Shown: positions 6,640-14,335 of the stretch, one piece after another
Numbering within the stretch: the stretch's first letter is position 1
How the letters are laid out: each line of letters starts with the position of its first letter
From: Enterobacter kobei
GTDB taxonomy: Bacteria; Pseudomonadota; Gammaproteobacteria; Enterobacterales; Enterobacteriaceae
DNA: 64,000 nucleotides
Assembly (NCBI RefSeq): GCF_018323985.1
Contig: NZ_AP024590.1
Coordinates: 744,001 to 808,000, forward strand
Reading direction: 5' to 3'
The notes under the pieces: generated by a model
Databases searched by the model: none
Told to the model about the DNA's origin: nothing
What the model saw: the letters and a program-made list of their open reading frames with translations, nothing else
Position numbers and translations under genes: made by a program

Positions 6640-8649
6640 ATGCAACTCTTTCTGTGTGAAAAACCCTCCCAGGCAAAGGATATTGCCCGCGTGCTGGGCA
6701 TCAGCAAGCGTGAGCAGGGATTTATCAGCGGCGGTAACATCGTTGTGACCTGGGCGGTCGGCCATTTACTCGAAACTGCCAGCCCTGAAGCCTATGGCGA
6801 GCAGTATGGCAGGCCGTGGCGTGCCGATGTTCTGCCTGTGCTGCCTGAGGCCTGGAAAATGGTCGTCAAGGAGCAGACAAAATCGCAGTTCACTGTTATC
6901 AGTAAGCTGCTCAAAAAGGCCTCTGAGGTGGTCATCGCCACCGATGCCGACCGCGAGGGCGAGGTGATCGCGCGTGAGCTGCTGGAATACTGCCGCTACA
7001 GTGGCGCGGTACGCCGGCTCTGGTTGTCAGCCCTGGATGAGGCCAGTGTGAAGGAAGCACTGGGCAATATTCTTCCCGGAGAAAAAACAGCCCTGCTGTA
7101 CGATGCCGGCAAGGGCCGGAGCCAGGCTGACTGGCTCATCGGTATGAACCTGACCCGCCTTTATACTCTCAAGGCCCGTGACTCAGGGGTGTCAGAAGTG
7201 CTGTCCGTCGGGCGGGTACAGACGCCGACGCTTGCCATGGTGGTTAACCGGGATAATGAAATTACGTCCTTCGTGCCAAAGCCCTGGTGGCAGGTACATG
7301 CGCTTATTGAAAAAGAGGGCGTCCGGTTCCGGGCTGGCTGGGTGCCCGTTGAGCAGTACTGTGATGAGGAAAAGCGTTGCATCAATCCTCAGGCTGCCCG
7401 GGCGGTGGGACAGCTGTGTCAGCAGCAGGGCAGGGCTGCGGTACTGGAGGTGACACAGAAGCGGGAGAAAACGGCGGCACCCCTCTGTTTTGACCTGGGC
7501 ACCCTTCAGCAGGTCTGTTCCCGAAAATTCGGCATGGGCGCAAATGATGTGCTCGCCATTGCTCAGTCACTTTACGAAACCCACAAAGCGACCACCTACC
7601 CCCGTACAGACTGCGGTTTTCTGCCAACTTCCATGCAGCAGGAAATATCCGACGTGCTGGCGGCAGTGGCGAAATCCGATCCGGCTGTGGCCCCGGTACT
7701 GAATCAGCTGGACAGGCAGTTTGTCTCGCGTGTCTGGAATGACAAAAAAATCACCGCGCACCATGCCATCATTCCCACCCGACAGGCATTTGATTTGTCA
7801 CGCCTCAGCGCCGATGAGCTGAAGGTCTACCAGCTGATTCGCCAGCATTATTTCGCCCAGTTCCTTCCGCTGCAGGAATCTGACGTGACGGAGGCCTCTT
7901 TCAATATCGGTGGACAGCTGTTCCGTACACGCGGGAAAGTCGGTGTGGTGACGGGCTGGAAGTCATTGTTCCTGGCTGAAAAAGATGACGATGAAGAGGA
8001 CGTCGACGGTGACAGTATGGCGCTGCCGGCGCTGGCAAAAGGGGATATTTGCGCTGTCACCGGTTCTGAGGTTAAGGATATGAAAACCAGTCCGCCCAAA
8101 CCGTTCACGGAGGGGACGCTGATTGCTGCCATGAAGAACGCGGCCAGTTTCGTCAGTGACCCGAAGCTGAAGAAAGTGCTGCGTGATAACGCCGGTCTGG
8201 GCACAGAGGCGACGCGTGCGGCCGTGCTTGAAACCCTCTTCAAACGACACTATCTGGAGAAAAAAGGGAAGCACATCCACTCAACGCAGATGGCCCGGGA
8301 GCTGATTGCGGCCCTGCCGGAAACGCTGACGAGCCCGGGCATGACCGCATTATGGGAGCAGGCACTGGATGATATTTCGCAGGGGAAAATGTCGCTTGCG
8401 GTCTTTATGCAAAAGCAGCTGCAGTGGACCCGTCACCTTGTCGAAAAAGGCCGCCAGGACAGTGTGAAAATTACTGCTCCCGTCACGCCTCCCTGCCCGT
8501 TATGCAAAGGACCCCCGCGTAAACGTAAAGGTAAAAATGGTGATTTTGGGGGGTGCATACGCTATCCGGACTGTGAGGGAATTATCAGTACAGGTAAGAA
8601 GAAAGCAGCGAAGCGTAAAAAAACATCGGTTAAGGCTAAAACAGAATAA
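6640..8649 (+). CDS. topB: DNA topoisomerase III, ICE type
   Basis: A type IA topoisomerase of 669 residues. The Toprim domain is shown by CEKPSQA at residues 6-12 and the acidic cluster DADREGE at about 102-108. The catalytic tyrosine is Tyr320 in YPRTDC. The C-terminal region ends in one four-cysteine zinc-ribbon-like motif (CPLC...CIRYPDC, about 623-647) and a lysine-rich tail. It relaxes and decatenates single-stranded or negatively supercoiled DNA and would resolve replication or transfer intermediates of the excised element. The gene is the last of this block; after its stop comes a 635-base non-coding stretch with terminators and structured leaders. Confidence 0.93.
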   Translation: MQLFLCEKPSQAKDIARVLGISKREQGFISGGNIVVTWAVGHLLETASPEAYGEQYGRPWRADVLPVLPEAWKMVVKEQTKSQFTVISKLLKKASEVVIATDADREGEVIARELLEYCRYSGAVRRLWLSALDEASVKEALGNILPGEKTALLYDAGKGRSQADWLIGMNLTRLYTLKARDSGVSEVLSVGRVQTPTLAMVVNRDNEITSFVPKPWWQVHALIEKEGVRFRAGWVPVEQYCDEEKRCINPQAARAVGQLCQQQGRAAVLEVTQKREKTAAPLCFDLGTLQQVCSRKFGMGANDVLAIAQSLYETHKATTYPRTDCGFLPTSMQQEISDVLAAVAKSDPAVAPVLNQLDRQFVSRVWNDKKITAHHAIIPTRQAFDLSRLSADELKVYQLIRQHYFAQFLPLQESDVTEASFNIGGQLFRTRGKVGVVTGWKSLFLAEKDDDEEDVDGDSMALPALAKGDICAVTGSEVKDMKTSPPKPFTEGTLIAAMKNAASFVSDPKLKKVLRDNAGLGTEATRAAVLETLFKRHYLEKKGKHIHSTQMARELIAALPETLTSPGMTALWEQALDDISQGKMSLAVFMQKQLQWTRHLVEKGRQDSVKITAPVTPPCPLCKGPPRKRKGKNGDFGGCIRYPDCEGIISTGKKKAAKRKKTSVKAKTE

Positions 8650-8932
8650 TCCGCGCAGTATTGAACTATTTCACTGTACAACCCCGGGCCGGGTTCTGCT
8701 ATTGTTGCCAGGCTTTGATGCATAGGTGCCCCGCTGGCCACGGTGCTGTAAGGTAAACTTTAACGGGATTTACCCCCAGCAGGCCTGGCAGGAAGTTATT
8801 GCACACTAACTGACCTGTAAGACGCATGCACTCCGTGAAAACCGCGTCGGGATTATTCCCCGGAGACAGATGAGACGACCGCAGGTTAAGGCACTGACCC
8901 CAGGGCACCGGAAACGGTGCCCTTTTATTTTT
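8650..8932 (+). ncRNA. Possible structured RNA ending in terminator
   Basis: This is the first half of a 635-base non-coding stretch. Pairings visible include GGTAAA/TTTACC (8752/8769), ACCTG/CAGGT (8813/8882) enclosing GACGC/GCGTC (8821/8844), and a very strong final hairpin. It could be an extended topB 3' region or an independent small RNA; no convincing promoter was seen at its start. Confidence in an RNA product is low, but the base pairing is clear. Confidence 0.35.
8903..8932 (+). terminator. Rho-independent terminator
   Basis: GGGCACCG, GAAA tetraloop, CGGTGCCC, then TTTTATTTTT. A perfect 8-bp GC-rich stem followed by a U-tract. It closes the upstream transcript (topB or the candidate RNA) just before the promoter of the next unit. 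Confidence 0.93.
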
Positions 8933-8958
8933 ACGGATCACGTTTTCCATTTTGACCG

Positions 8959-8987
8959 TTGACATTCAGGGAGGACGGTTTAATTAT
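8959..8987 (+). promoter_or_regulatory. Putative promoter of DUF3577 leader
   Basis: TTGACA at 8959-8964 and AATTAT at 8982-8987 with 17-bp spacing. The same geometry is seen before the second leader copy (TTGACG at 45500, TACTAT at 45523), and in both cases the first leader hairpin starts 43 bases after the -35 box. That shared placement is the main support. Confidence 0.55.
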
Positions 8988-9001
8988 AAAAGTGCTAAAC
9001 C

Positions 9002-9240
9002 GTCGTTCATACGACCACCAATGATTCAGTAGCCTGTGAGAATCGCCTTCGGGTGGCTACAGCGAAAGCTCCTGTAACCTGAAAGGGAGCAAACTTTGGT
9101 ACATCTGCGCACCTTTGAAAGCAGATATCGCCTGTACAAGCGCATTACGACGCGGCGATGAAGGTTCCTTCAACATACCAGACTCTCAGGATTCAACCGA
9201 TCCTGACCCCCGACGGGAAACCACTCCCGTCAGGGCAGAT
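9002..9240 (+). ncRNA. Structured leader upstream of DUF3577 gene
   Basis: A run of hairpins precedes the DUF3577 gene: GTCGT/ACGAC (9002/9011), CACCAATG linker, GTAGCC...GGCTAC with an inner CGCC-UUCG-GGUG tetraloop stem (9029-9060), GCTCC/GGAGC (9068/9086), ATCTGC/GCAGAT (9104/9121), ATCGCC/GGCGAT (9127/9154) and GACGGG/CCCGTC near 9213-9232. Most pairings recur with compensatory changes in a second copy at 45543-45775. I recall that a computationally discovered RNA motif named after DUF3577 exists; this is probably an example, acting as a cis-regulatory leader. Confidence 0.75.
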
Positions 9241-9284
9241 GGTTTCTCCGTCGTACCTATTTTTACCTCCATGGAGAAAACATC

Positions 9285-9755
9285 ATGTCTGCAAACAATA
9301 CTTCTGCATCTGCAAAATCTGAGTACTTCAACCTGACTATTAAAGGCATCGGGTATCTCAGCAACATCCGCCAGGTTAACCATCAGAATGGCTCGTTCCT
9401 CAGCTGCGTAATCAATGCACTGAGCGGTCCGACTGACAATCCGGCCTACGTCCGTTTTGACATTTCTGTCGCAGGTAAAGAGGCTACCAGCCTTATCGCC
9501 CGCTGCCAGAAAGCCGTCGATGAAGACAAAAAAGTCCTGCTGGGCTTTAACCTGAGTAATCCGTCCACGGACATATTTACGCTGAACAAGGGCGAGCATG
9601 CCGGCGAACAGCGTGTCAGTCTGAAAGCCCGCCTGATAAAGGTGGACTGGATCAAAATAGGCCAGGACATGGTCTACAAGACTGAAAAATCTGACTCCGT
9701 GCCGCCGCAGAATGGCTCTGCCGCACAACAAAACTACGCAGAAAACTCATTCTGA
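9285..9755 (+). CDS. STY4534-family (DUF3577) ICE protein
   Basis: A 156-residue protein matching the STY4534/DUF3577 family. Residues about 12-130 include YFNLTIKGIGYLSNIRQV, GSFLSCVINALSG and VRFDISVAG, an OB-fold-like beta-rich pattern, followed by a polar tail. Members are annotated as ICE replication proteins and sit next to ssb, which suggests single-strand DNA work, but a biochemical role is not established. It has a good ribosome site (CATGGAGAAAACATC) and is preceded by the conserved structured leader, so its expression is likely controlled at the RNA level. A terminator follows immediately. Confidence 0.85.
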   Translation: MSANNTSASAKSEYFNLTIKGIGYLSNIRQVNHQNGSFLSCVINALSGPTDNPAYVRFDISVAGKEATSLIARCQKAVDEDKKVLLGFNLSNPSTDIFTLNKGEHAGEQRVSLKARLIKVDWIKIGQDMVYKTEKSDSVPPQNGSAAQQNYAENSF

Positions 9756-9768
9756 TGCGCACCTGACA

Positions 9769-9800
9769 CACCCCGTTCGCGGGGTGTTTCTTTATTCTTT
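9769..9800 (+). terminator. Terminator between DUF3577 gene and ssb
   Basis: CACCCCG, TTCG loop, CGGGGTG, then TTTCTTTATTCTTT. A 7-bp stem and T-rich tail lie 13 bases after the DUF3577 stop. Because ssb starts right after it, the hairpin probably attenuates rather than fully separates the two genes. Confidence 0.85.
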
Positions 9801-9815
9801 ACAGGAGAAATGATT

Positions 9816-10352
9816 ATGTCCTCACGCGGCGTTAACAAGGTGATTCTTGTCGGTAATCTCGGCCAGGATCCTGAAGTGCGTTATATTCCCAATGGCAGTG
9901 CAGTTGCCACCCTTTCTCTGGCCACGTCTGAGAGCTGGCGTGATAAGCAGTCCGGTGAACAGAAAGAAGTGACCGAATGGCACCGGGTGGTTATTTTCGG
10001 CAAGCTGGCAGAAATTGCGGGTGAATATCTGCGCAAAGGCTCCCAGGTTTACATCGAGGGCCAGCTGCGCACACGCAAATGGACCGATCAGTCTGGCCAG
10101 GAGAAATACATCACAGAGGTGGTGGTAAACATTGGTGGCACCATGCAGATGCTTGGCGGTCGCCAGTCCGGCAGCGGTCAGAATACGTCTTCCCGGAATG
10201 ACTGGGGCCAGCCTCAGCAACCTTCCGGACCGACTCACAGTGGCCAGGCTTCCGGCAGCAGTGCCGGTGCGCCACCGATGGACTTCGATGACGATATACC
10301 GTTCATTGGATTCGGGTATGGAGTACCAAAATCGGCAATCCATGCACTCTGA
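9816..10352 (+). CDS. ssb: Single-stranded DNA-binding protein, ICE type
   Basis: A 178-residue SSB. The OB fold occupies residues 1-110 (RGVNKVILVGNLGQDPEVRY, EWHRVVIFGKLAEIA, VYIEGQLRTRKW), followed by a Gly/Gln/Ser-rich linker. The usual acidic protein-interaction tip (DFDDDIPF) is present but not terminal: 15 further residues (IGFGYGVPKSAIHAL) follow it. The start is taken at the ATG at 9816, eight bases after AGGAG; the ATG at 9810 is only two bases from it. It protects transferred single strands and recruits repair and replication enzymes. A terminator-like hairpin precedes it and the DUF4160 gene follows after 64 bases. Confidence 0.93.
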   Translation: MSSRGVNKVILVGNLGQDPEVRYIPNGSAVATLSLATSESWRDKQSGEQKEVTEWHRVVIFGKLAEIAGEYLRKGSQVYIEGQLRTRKWTDQSGQEKYITEVVVNIGGTMQMLGGRQSGSGQNTSSRNDWGQPQQPSGPTHSGQASGSSAGAPPMDFDDDIPFIGFGYGVPKSAIHAL

Positions 10353-10416
10353 ACAGCCTTTATGGCAGTTGCTCTGAACTTACACATAATCCGGTCAGCA
10401 TTTAAGGATAACTGAC

Positions 10417-10659
10417 ATGCCTGTTATACTGAGGATCAACGGTTTCCGGTTCTTTTTTTATTCTAATGAAGGTAACCCGCTCGAACCTGCACACATTCAC
10501 GTAATGAAAGCAGGTAGTGAAGCCAAATTCTGGTTAACGCCATCAGTGGCTCTGGCCAGTAACGATGGGTTTAATTCACGGGTATTAAAAGAACTGACGG
10601 GGATCGTTGAAGATAACCAAGCATTGTTTCTGGAGGCCTGGAATGACTATTTCAGCTAA
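10417..10659 (+). CDS. DUF4160 protein (toxin-like half of pair)
   Basis: An 80-residue protein with the DUF4160 signature: INGFRFFFYSNEGNPLEPAHIHVMKAGSEAKFWLTPSV split around the PAHIHV core at residues about 28-33. The genes of this family are nearly always found beside a DUF2442 gene, and the pair is considered a toxin-antitoxin-like module, though the mode of action is not firmly established. The coding end overlaps the start of the DUF2442 gene by 17 bases, so translation is coupled. It probably helps keep the element in the population, which is inference. Confidence 0.8.
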   Translation: MPVILRINGFRFFFYSNEGNPLEPAHIHVMKAGSEAKFWLTPSVALASNDGFNSRVLKELTGIVEDNQALFLEAWNDYFS

Positions 10660-10891
10660 ACGGGTCAGCTTCGATGAGGCCACGATGTGGGTTGAACTCA
10701 ACGACGCCCGTACCATCGGTGTGCCGCTGGCATGGTTTCCACGCCTGTTGCATGCTTCAACTGAACAGCTTAACAGCTATGAACTGAGTCCCCGTGGTAT
10801 CCACTGGGACGCGCTGGACGAAGACATTTCTATTGCGGGGTTGCTTGAAGGCCGCGGCGATGTGACCCATCGTCCCCATAAAGTAGCCTGA
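10643..10891 (+). CDS. DUF2442 protein (partner of DUF4160)
   Basis: An 82-residue protein with DUF2442 features: ISAKRVSFDEATMWVELNDAR, GVPLAWFPRLLHAS and the C-terminal GIHWDALDEDISIAGLL. The start at 10643 lies inside the 3' end of the DUF4160 gene, nine bases after GGAGG; a longer in-frame start at 10607 lacks a ribosome site. Proteins of this family are thought to be DNA-binding antitoxins or regulators paired with DUF4160. A terminator follows within 20 bases, so the two genes form an isolated two-gene unit between ssb and the conjugation cluster. Confidence 0.8.
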   Translation: MTISAKRVSFDEATMWVELNDARTIGVPLAWFPRLLHASTEQLNSYELSPRGIHWDALDEDISIAGLLEGRGDVTHRPHKVA

Positions 10892-10910
10892 CAGCGCGCT
10901 ATTAGTGAAA

Positions 10911-10938
10911 AACGCTGGCTTTTGCCGGCGTTTTTTTT
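10911..10938 (+). terminator. Terminator after DUF4160/DUF2442 unit
   Basis: AACGCTGGC, TTTT loop, GCCGGCGTT, then eight T residues. It separates the small two-gene unit from the transfer cluster that begins at 11028. Confidence 0.93.
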
Positions 10939-11027
10939 CATCAACGGAAAATCAGTTGTTAATTGAGTGAAACCGGACTGATTCCGCACAGTGAGGGCTG
11001 TTTTATCACTGTACAGGAAAATTCCGG

Positions 11028-11693
11028 ATGAAACGTAACACCTCTCACAACATATTTTCACCAGGCAGGCTTGCCACTGTTCTTCCCCTGCTGCTCCTTG
11101 CGGGCTGTGTTTCCCAGCCGCAAAAGTTGCAGCAACGTGAGCCTGCGGACCCGACACCCGGCACCACCGTCACCCGCAACGTTCAGCCGGTCTCTCCGGA
11201 CGAGTATGCGCGGACGCCGGAAGTGGTGCGCTACGATCGTTATCTGCTGGTCAGTACCGATCCGCAGGCGGCCCAGCGTGACCCTCTCTCGCAAATTATT
11301 GATATTCGCATCCCGTCATCCCTGCATCCTACTGTGGCGGATGCGCTGCGTTACGCCCTGCGCCAGTCCGGTTATTCCCTGTGCGCGACCGGCTCCGCCA
11401 ACGGCGTGCTTTACCGCCAGGCATTGCCGGCCGTCCAGTACCAGCTGGGCCCGATGCGCCTGCGTACTGCCCTGCAGGTCCTGGCCGGTCCGGCCTGGCA
11501 GCTTGAGGTGGATGATGTACAGCGTGTGGTCTGCCACAGCCTGCGCGACGGCTACCAGCTGCCGGTCTCCCAGCTTCCGCCGCCGGTCAGCACCTGGTCC
11601 ACGCCTGCGCCGTCCGCCGTGTCACAACCGGCCATCAGCGCCCCTCAGTCAGTACCCGTTAAACCTGTCAGCGGAGGGTTTCTGAGAAAATGA
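11028..11693 (+). CDS. PilL-like lipoprotein (TIGR03748)
   Basis: A 221-residue exported lipoprotein. The signal sequence ends in the lipobox LLAGC at about residues 23-27. The central part (YDRYLLVSTDPQAAQRDPLSQIIDI, ADALRYALRQSGYSL, LRTALQVLAGPAWQLEVD) matches the N-terminal domain of PilL and TIGR03748 conjugative transfer proteins, related to the secretin-associated PilL of R64-type pili. The C-terminus is a Pro/Ser/Gln-rich tail. It begins the transfer cluster; the stop overlaps the next start by four bases. No other pil genes are seen here, so this is either a stand-alone transfer lipoprotein or the remaining part of a type IV pilus locus. Confidence 0.8.
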   Translation: MKRNTSHNIFSPGRLATVLPLLLLAGCVSQPQKLQQREPADPTPGTTVTRNVQPVSPDEYARTPEVVRYDRYLLVSTDPQAAQRDPLSQIIDIRIPSSLHPTVADALRYALRQSGYSLCATGSANGVLYRQALPAVQYQLGPMRLRTALQVLAGPAWQLEVDDVQRVVCHSLRDGYQLPVSQLPPPVSTWSTPAPSAVSQPAISAPQSVPVKPVSGGFLRK

Positions 11694-12448
11694 GCGAACA
11701 GCAACCATTCCATACTGACCCCGCTCCGGCCCGTAAAAGATTCAGCTGGCGTCCCCGCCGCCGCCTCATCTGGGGCGCTGCCAGCGGTGTGGCGCTGGCC
11801 GGCATTCTGGCGCTGGGCTACACCGCCTTCAGTCTGGGCATATCGAACCTTGATGAACGCCTTGCACGCCTTGAATCTCAGGGCAGTACAGCGGCCACTG
11901 TTGAGACAGTCGCGGCCCTGCAGTCAGATGTGACCACGCTCAAAACCGGCCTGCAGGATACCCGGAAAAAACTTGGCGAGATGCAGCAGGAGCTGAGCGC
12001 AGCAGCGAAACAGGCCGGCAGCGACGACGCCGTGCGTCAGTCATTGCGAACCCTTCAGGACGCCCAGCAGGGGCTGGAAACCCGCCTGAGTGCGCTGACT
12101 GAGCAGCTGACAGCGCTGAAATCACAGCCGGCACCCGCACCCGCCGCACCTGTCGCCTCACCGGTAAAAAAAAACGAGCCTGCTGCAAAAAAGCCCCGTC
12201 CCGCTGACACACGTCGTTCTGCTCCATCCCTTCGCGTGGCCCGCACTGCGCCTTTTGTGCTGACGGGAGTGGAGAAGCGGGGGGCAGAGTCCTGGGCTGC
12301 CATCGCGCCCCGGGGCTACAGCAACCTGTCGCAGGTGGCCCTGGTCGGAGAGGGTGAAACCGTGTCCGGCTGGACGCTGGTCAGTGCCGGTTATGGTGAG
12401 GCGACGTTTCGGGTTAACGGCCGCCAGACCGTGCTCAGAGCAGAATAA
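11690..12448 (+). CDS. Bitopic membrane protein with coiled coil
   Basis: A 252-residue inner-membrane protein: a basic N-terminus (RKRFSWRPRRRL), one transmembrane helix at residues about 28-48, a coiled coil at about 55-145 (heptad-like LDERLARLESQ and repeated QxxL patterns), a Pro/Ala/Lys linker, and a C-terminal periplasmic domain from about 180 (FVLTGVEKRGAESWAAI). This resembles PilP/TraP-type accessory proteins of ICE transfer regions, but I cannot assign a name with certainty. It overlaps the PilL-like gene and is followed after eight bases by the TIGR03759 gene. Confidence 0.65.
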   Translation: MSEQQPFHTDPAPARKRFSWRPRRRLIWGAASGVALAGILALGYTAFSLGISNLDERLARLESQGSTAATVETVAALQSDVTTLKTGLQDTRKKLGEMQQELSAAAKQAGSDDAVRQSLRTLQDAQQGLETRLSALTEQLTALKSQPAPAPAAPVASPVKKNEPAAKKPRPADTRRSAPSLRVARTAPFVLTGVEKRGAESWAAIAPRGYSNLSQVALVGEGETVSGWTLVSAGYGEATFRVNGRQTVLRAE

Positions 12449-12456
12449 CGGAGCGA

Positions 12457-13182
12457 ATGATGAAACTGAAACATACCTTTTTAGCCGCCATGCTGCTGAG
12501 TCCCCTGACCCTGGCCGCGACCACATCAGGACAGATGGATGTCAGCCGACAGGAATCAACACAACGGGCGGACTCCGCACAGCAAAACCTGCAGCAGCAG
12601 GCCGGTCAGTGGGGACTCAGTGCCGACGATTATCAGCGTTATCAGCAGCTGATGAAGGGACCCCGGGGTACCCAGTCGCCGGGTCTCGATCCGCTTTCCA
12701 CCCTCGGTATCGAGGCGCAGACGCCGGCAGAGCGCCGTAAGTTTGCTGAAAAGTGGGTGAAGGAAGAGTTTGCCCGCACCCAGAAAGAGCTTGATTTCCA
12801 GCGTGAGGTGAACGCGGCCTGGCAGCGCCTGTATCCGGGCACACTGCCGGTCAATATGGGGAACGCCTCCGGCGTGGCGCACGACAGTGGCGGCCGGCTG
12901 GCGCTGTTCGTCAGGTCAAAAGACTGCGCAACCTGCGACGCGAAACTGTCTGCCGTGCTGGCTGACAACCGGCCGGTGGACATCTATCTGGTCGACAGCC
13001 AGGGCAGTGATGATGCGCTTCGCAGCTGGGCGCGGGACCATCACATTCCCGTGGAAAAGGTCCGCAAGCGCCAGATCACGCTTAACCACGACGGCGGCCG
13101 GTGGATGCGCTTTGGTAACGGCCTGATGCCGGTTTTACTGCAGCAGGCGGGAGACGGTAAATGGGCAATCGCAGCATTCTGA
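12457..13182 (+). CDS. TIGR03759 ICE transfer protein
   Basis: A 241-residue exported protein. A signal peptide (LAAMLLSPLTLAA, cleavage near residue 23) leads into the family signature LSADDYQRYQQLMKGPRG, PLSTLGIEAQTPAERR and WVKEEFARTQKEL at about 50-110. The C-terminal half (CATCDAKLSAVL, GSDDALRSWARDHHIPVEKVR) has a thioredoxin-like look with a CATC motif near residue 151, so a disulfide role in the periplasm is conceivable. It is a core transfer gene of PFGI-1 elements. Its end overlaps the lytic transglycosylase gene by 22 bases. Confidence 0.82.
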   Translation: MMKLKHTFLAAMLLSPLTLAATTSGQMDVSRQESTQRADSAQQNLQQQAGQWGLSADDYQRYQQLMKGPRGTQSPGLDPLSTLGIEAQTPAERRKFAEKWVKEEFARTQKELDFQREVNAAWQRLYPGTLPVNMGNASGVAHDSGGRLALFVRSKDCATCDAKLSAVLADNRPVDIYLVDSQGSDDALRSWARDHHIPVEKVRKRQITLNHDGGRWMRFGNGLMPVLLQQAGDGKWAIAAF

Positions 13183-13796
13183 CCGGCGCACTGGCGCTGG
13201 GCTTACTGATGGCGGCCGTCCCTGACGGCCATGCTGACCAGACGGTGCCGGAGGGTTACGTCCGCGTGGCCATGGCGCACGGCGTGCCCCCCGAAGCGCT
13301 TTACTCGGTATCACTGAGCGAGTCTTCGCGCAAACTTCCCCGCGGAATACGGCCATGGCCCTGGACCATCAATGTGGCAGGCAAAGGGTATCGCTATGAG
13401 ACGCGCCTGCAGGCCTGGCAGGCGCTGCAGGTCTTTATGAAGAGTCACCCGCTTAAGCGCATCGATGTCGGTATTGCCCAGGTCAATCTGGGCTGGAACG
13501 GTCATCATTTTGCCTCGACGTGGGATGCGTTTGACCCTTACACCAACCTGAACGCCGCCGCCACCATTCTGCGTGAGTGCTGGGCGCGTAAGCCAGGCAG
13601 CTGGCTGGATGCGGCCGGCTGCTACCACCATCCCGCAGGTGGTCAGCCTGCTGCACGTTACCGCGCCATTGTGAGAGGGCATCTGGCAAAAATCAGCCCT
13701 GCACCCCGCATTTCTGCGCCGGCAGCTGAAGCGCCCCGCTCGGTTGCTGCGCTCACCCCCGATCCAGGCTTCGTCTGGACTGAACCCGGGAGATAA
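13161..13796 (+). CDS. Lytic transglycosylase for conjugation
   Basis: A 211-residue exported SLT-type lysozyme. After a signal peptide (LTGALALGLLMAAVPDGHA), the domain opens with HGVPPEALYSVSLSESSRK, where Glu54 is the likely catalytic residue. It continues with IDVGIAQVNLGWN and AAATILRECW, both standard for family-1 lytic transglycosylases. It would cut peptidoglycan locally to allow assembly of the mating channel. The gene overlaps TIGR03759 and is followed after five bases by TIGR03765, which is the usual order. Confidence 0.88.
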   Translation: MGNRSILTGALALGLLMAAVPDGHADQTVPEGYVRVAMAHGVPPEALYSVSLSESSRKLPRGIRPWPWTINVAGKGYRYETRLQAWQALQVFMKSHPLKRIDVGIAQVNLGWNGHHFASTWDAFDPYTNLNAAATILRECWARKPGSWLDAAGCYHHPAGGQPAARYRAIVRGHLAKISPAPRISAPAAEAPRSVAALTPDPGFVWTEPGR

Positions 13797-13801
13797 CCCT
13801 G

Positions 13802-14335
13802 ATGAAAACGCTGTCCTTACTGCTGTTTACCCTCCTTCCCCTGACCGGCCATGCTGAACTGAATGTGATTGCTGATCTGGGCGGTGAAGATGCTGCGCCG
13901 TATTTTGAGGCCGTTAATAAACAGCCCGGCATGCCCGGCGTCAGTGACGTACAGCCTTCACGCCAGCCGGACCACGGTGTTCCGCTGGCTGACGGGATGG
14001 CGGGTATGTTACCCGTTAACACACCTGAACTGAGCCCGGGGAATACAGCAGACCGGCCGCTGCAGTTGCCCGGCATCGGGGCGTTGTTTCTGATCGGGGA
14101 TGATGCTCTGTCCCGTGAATGGCTGAAAGCCAATGCCGGCGCGCTGGCTGAACAGCATGCGGCCGGGATGATAGTCAACGTCACAGACATGGATACCGTG
14201 CGCGAGCTGCGCGAACTGGCACCCGGTGTCAGCCTGGCCCCGGCTTCCGGCAGCGAGCTGGCCCGTCGCCTGCAGATTGAGCATTATCCGGTACTCATCA
14301 CCGATACCGGCCTGACGCAGCAGGTTAAGCCGTAA
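13802..14335 (+). CDS. TIGR03765 (PFL_4695-like) ICE protein
   Basis: A 177-residue exported protein with a short signal peptide (LLLFTLLPLTGHA). It carries the family features ADLGGEDAAPYFEAVNKQPG near residue 24 and a C-terminal alpha/beta region (AGMIVNVTDMDTVRELRELAPGV; HYPVLITDTGL), reminiscent of thioredoxin-fold TrbC/TraW-type proteins without cysteines. It is probably a periplasmic component of the mating apparatus. Its stop shares bases with the start of the Mrr-like gene. Confidence 0.8.
   Translation: MKTLSLLLFTLLPLTGHAELNVIADLGGEDAAPYFEAVNKQPGMPGVSDVQPSRQPDHGVPLADGMAGMLPVNTPELSPGNTADRPLQLPGIGALFLIGDDALSREWLKANAGALAEQHAAGMIVNVTDMDTVRELRELAPGVSLAPASGSELARRLQIEHYPVLITDTGLTQQVKP

Noticed and set aside
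8699..8965. Minus-strand frame of 88 codons across the topB-DUF3577 gap
   Set aside because: It runs through the strong terminator and covers the -35 box of the DUF3577-leader promoter; RNA-type base pairing explains the conservation better than a protein.
10607..10642. Upstream start for the DUF2442 protein
   Set aside because: It falls deep inside the DUF4160 gene without a ribosome site; the ATG at 10643 follows GGAGG.
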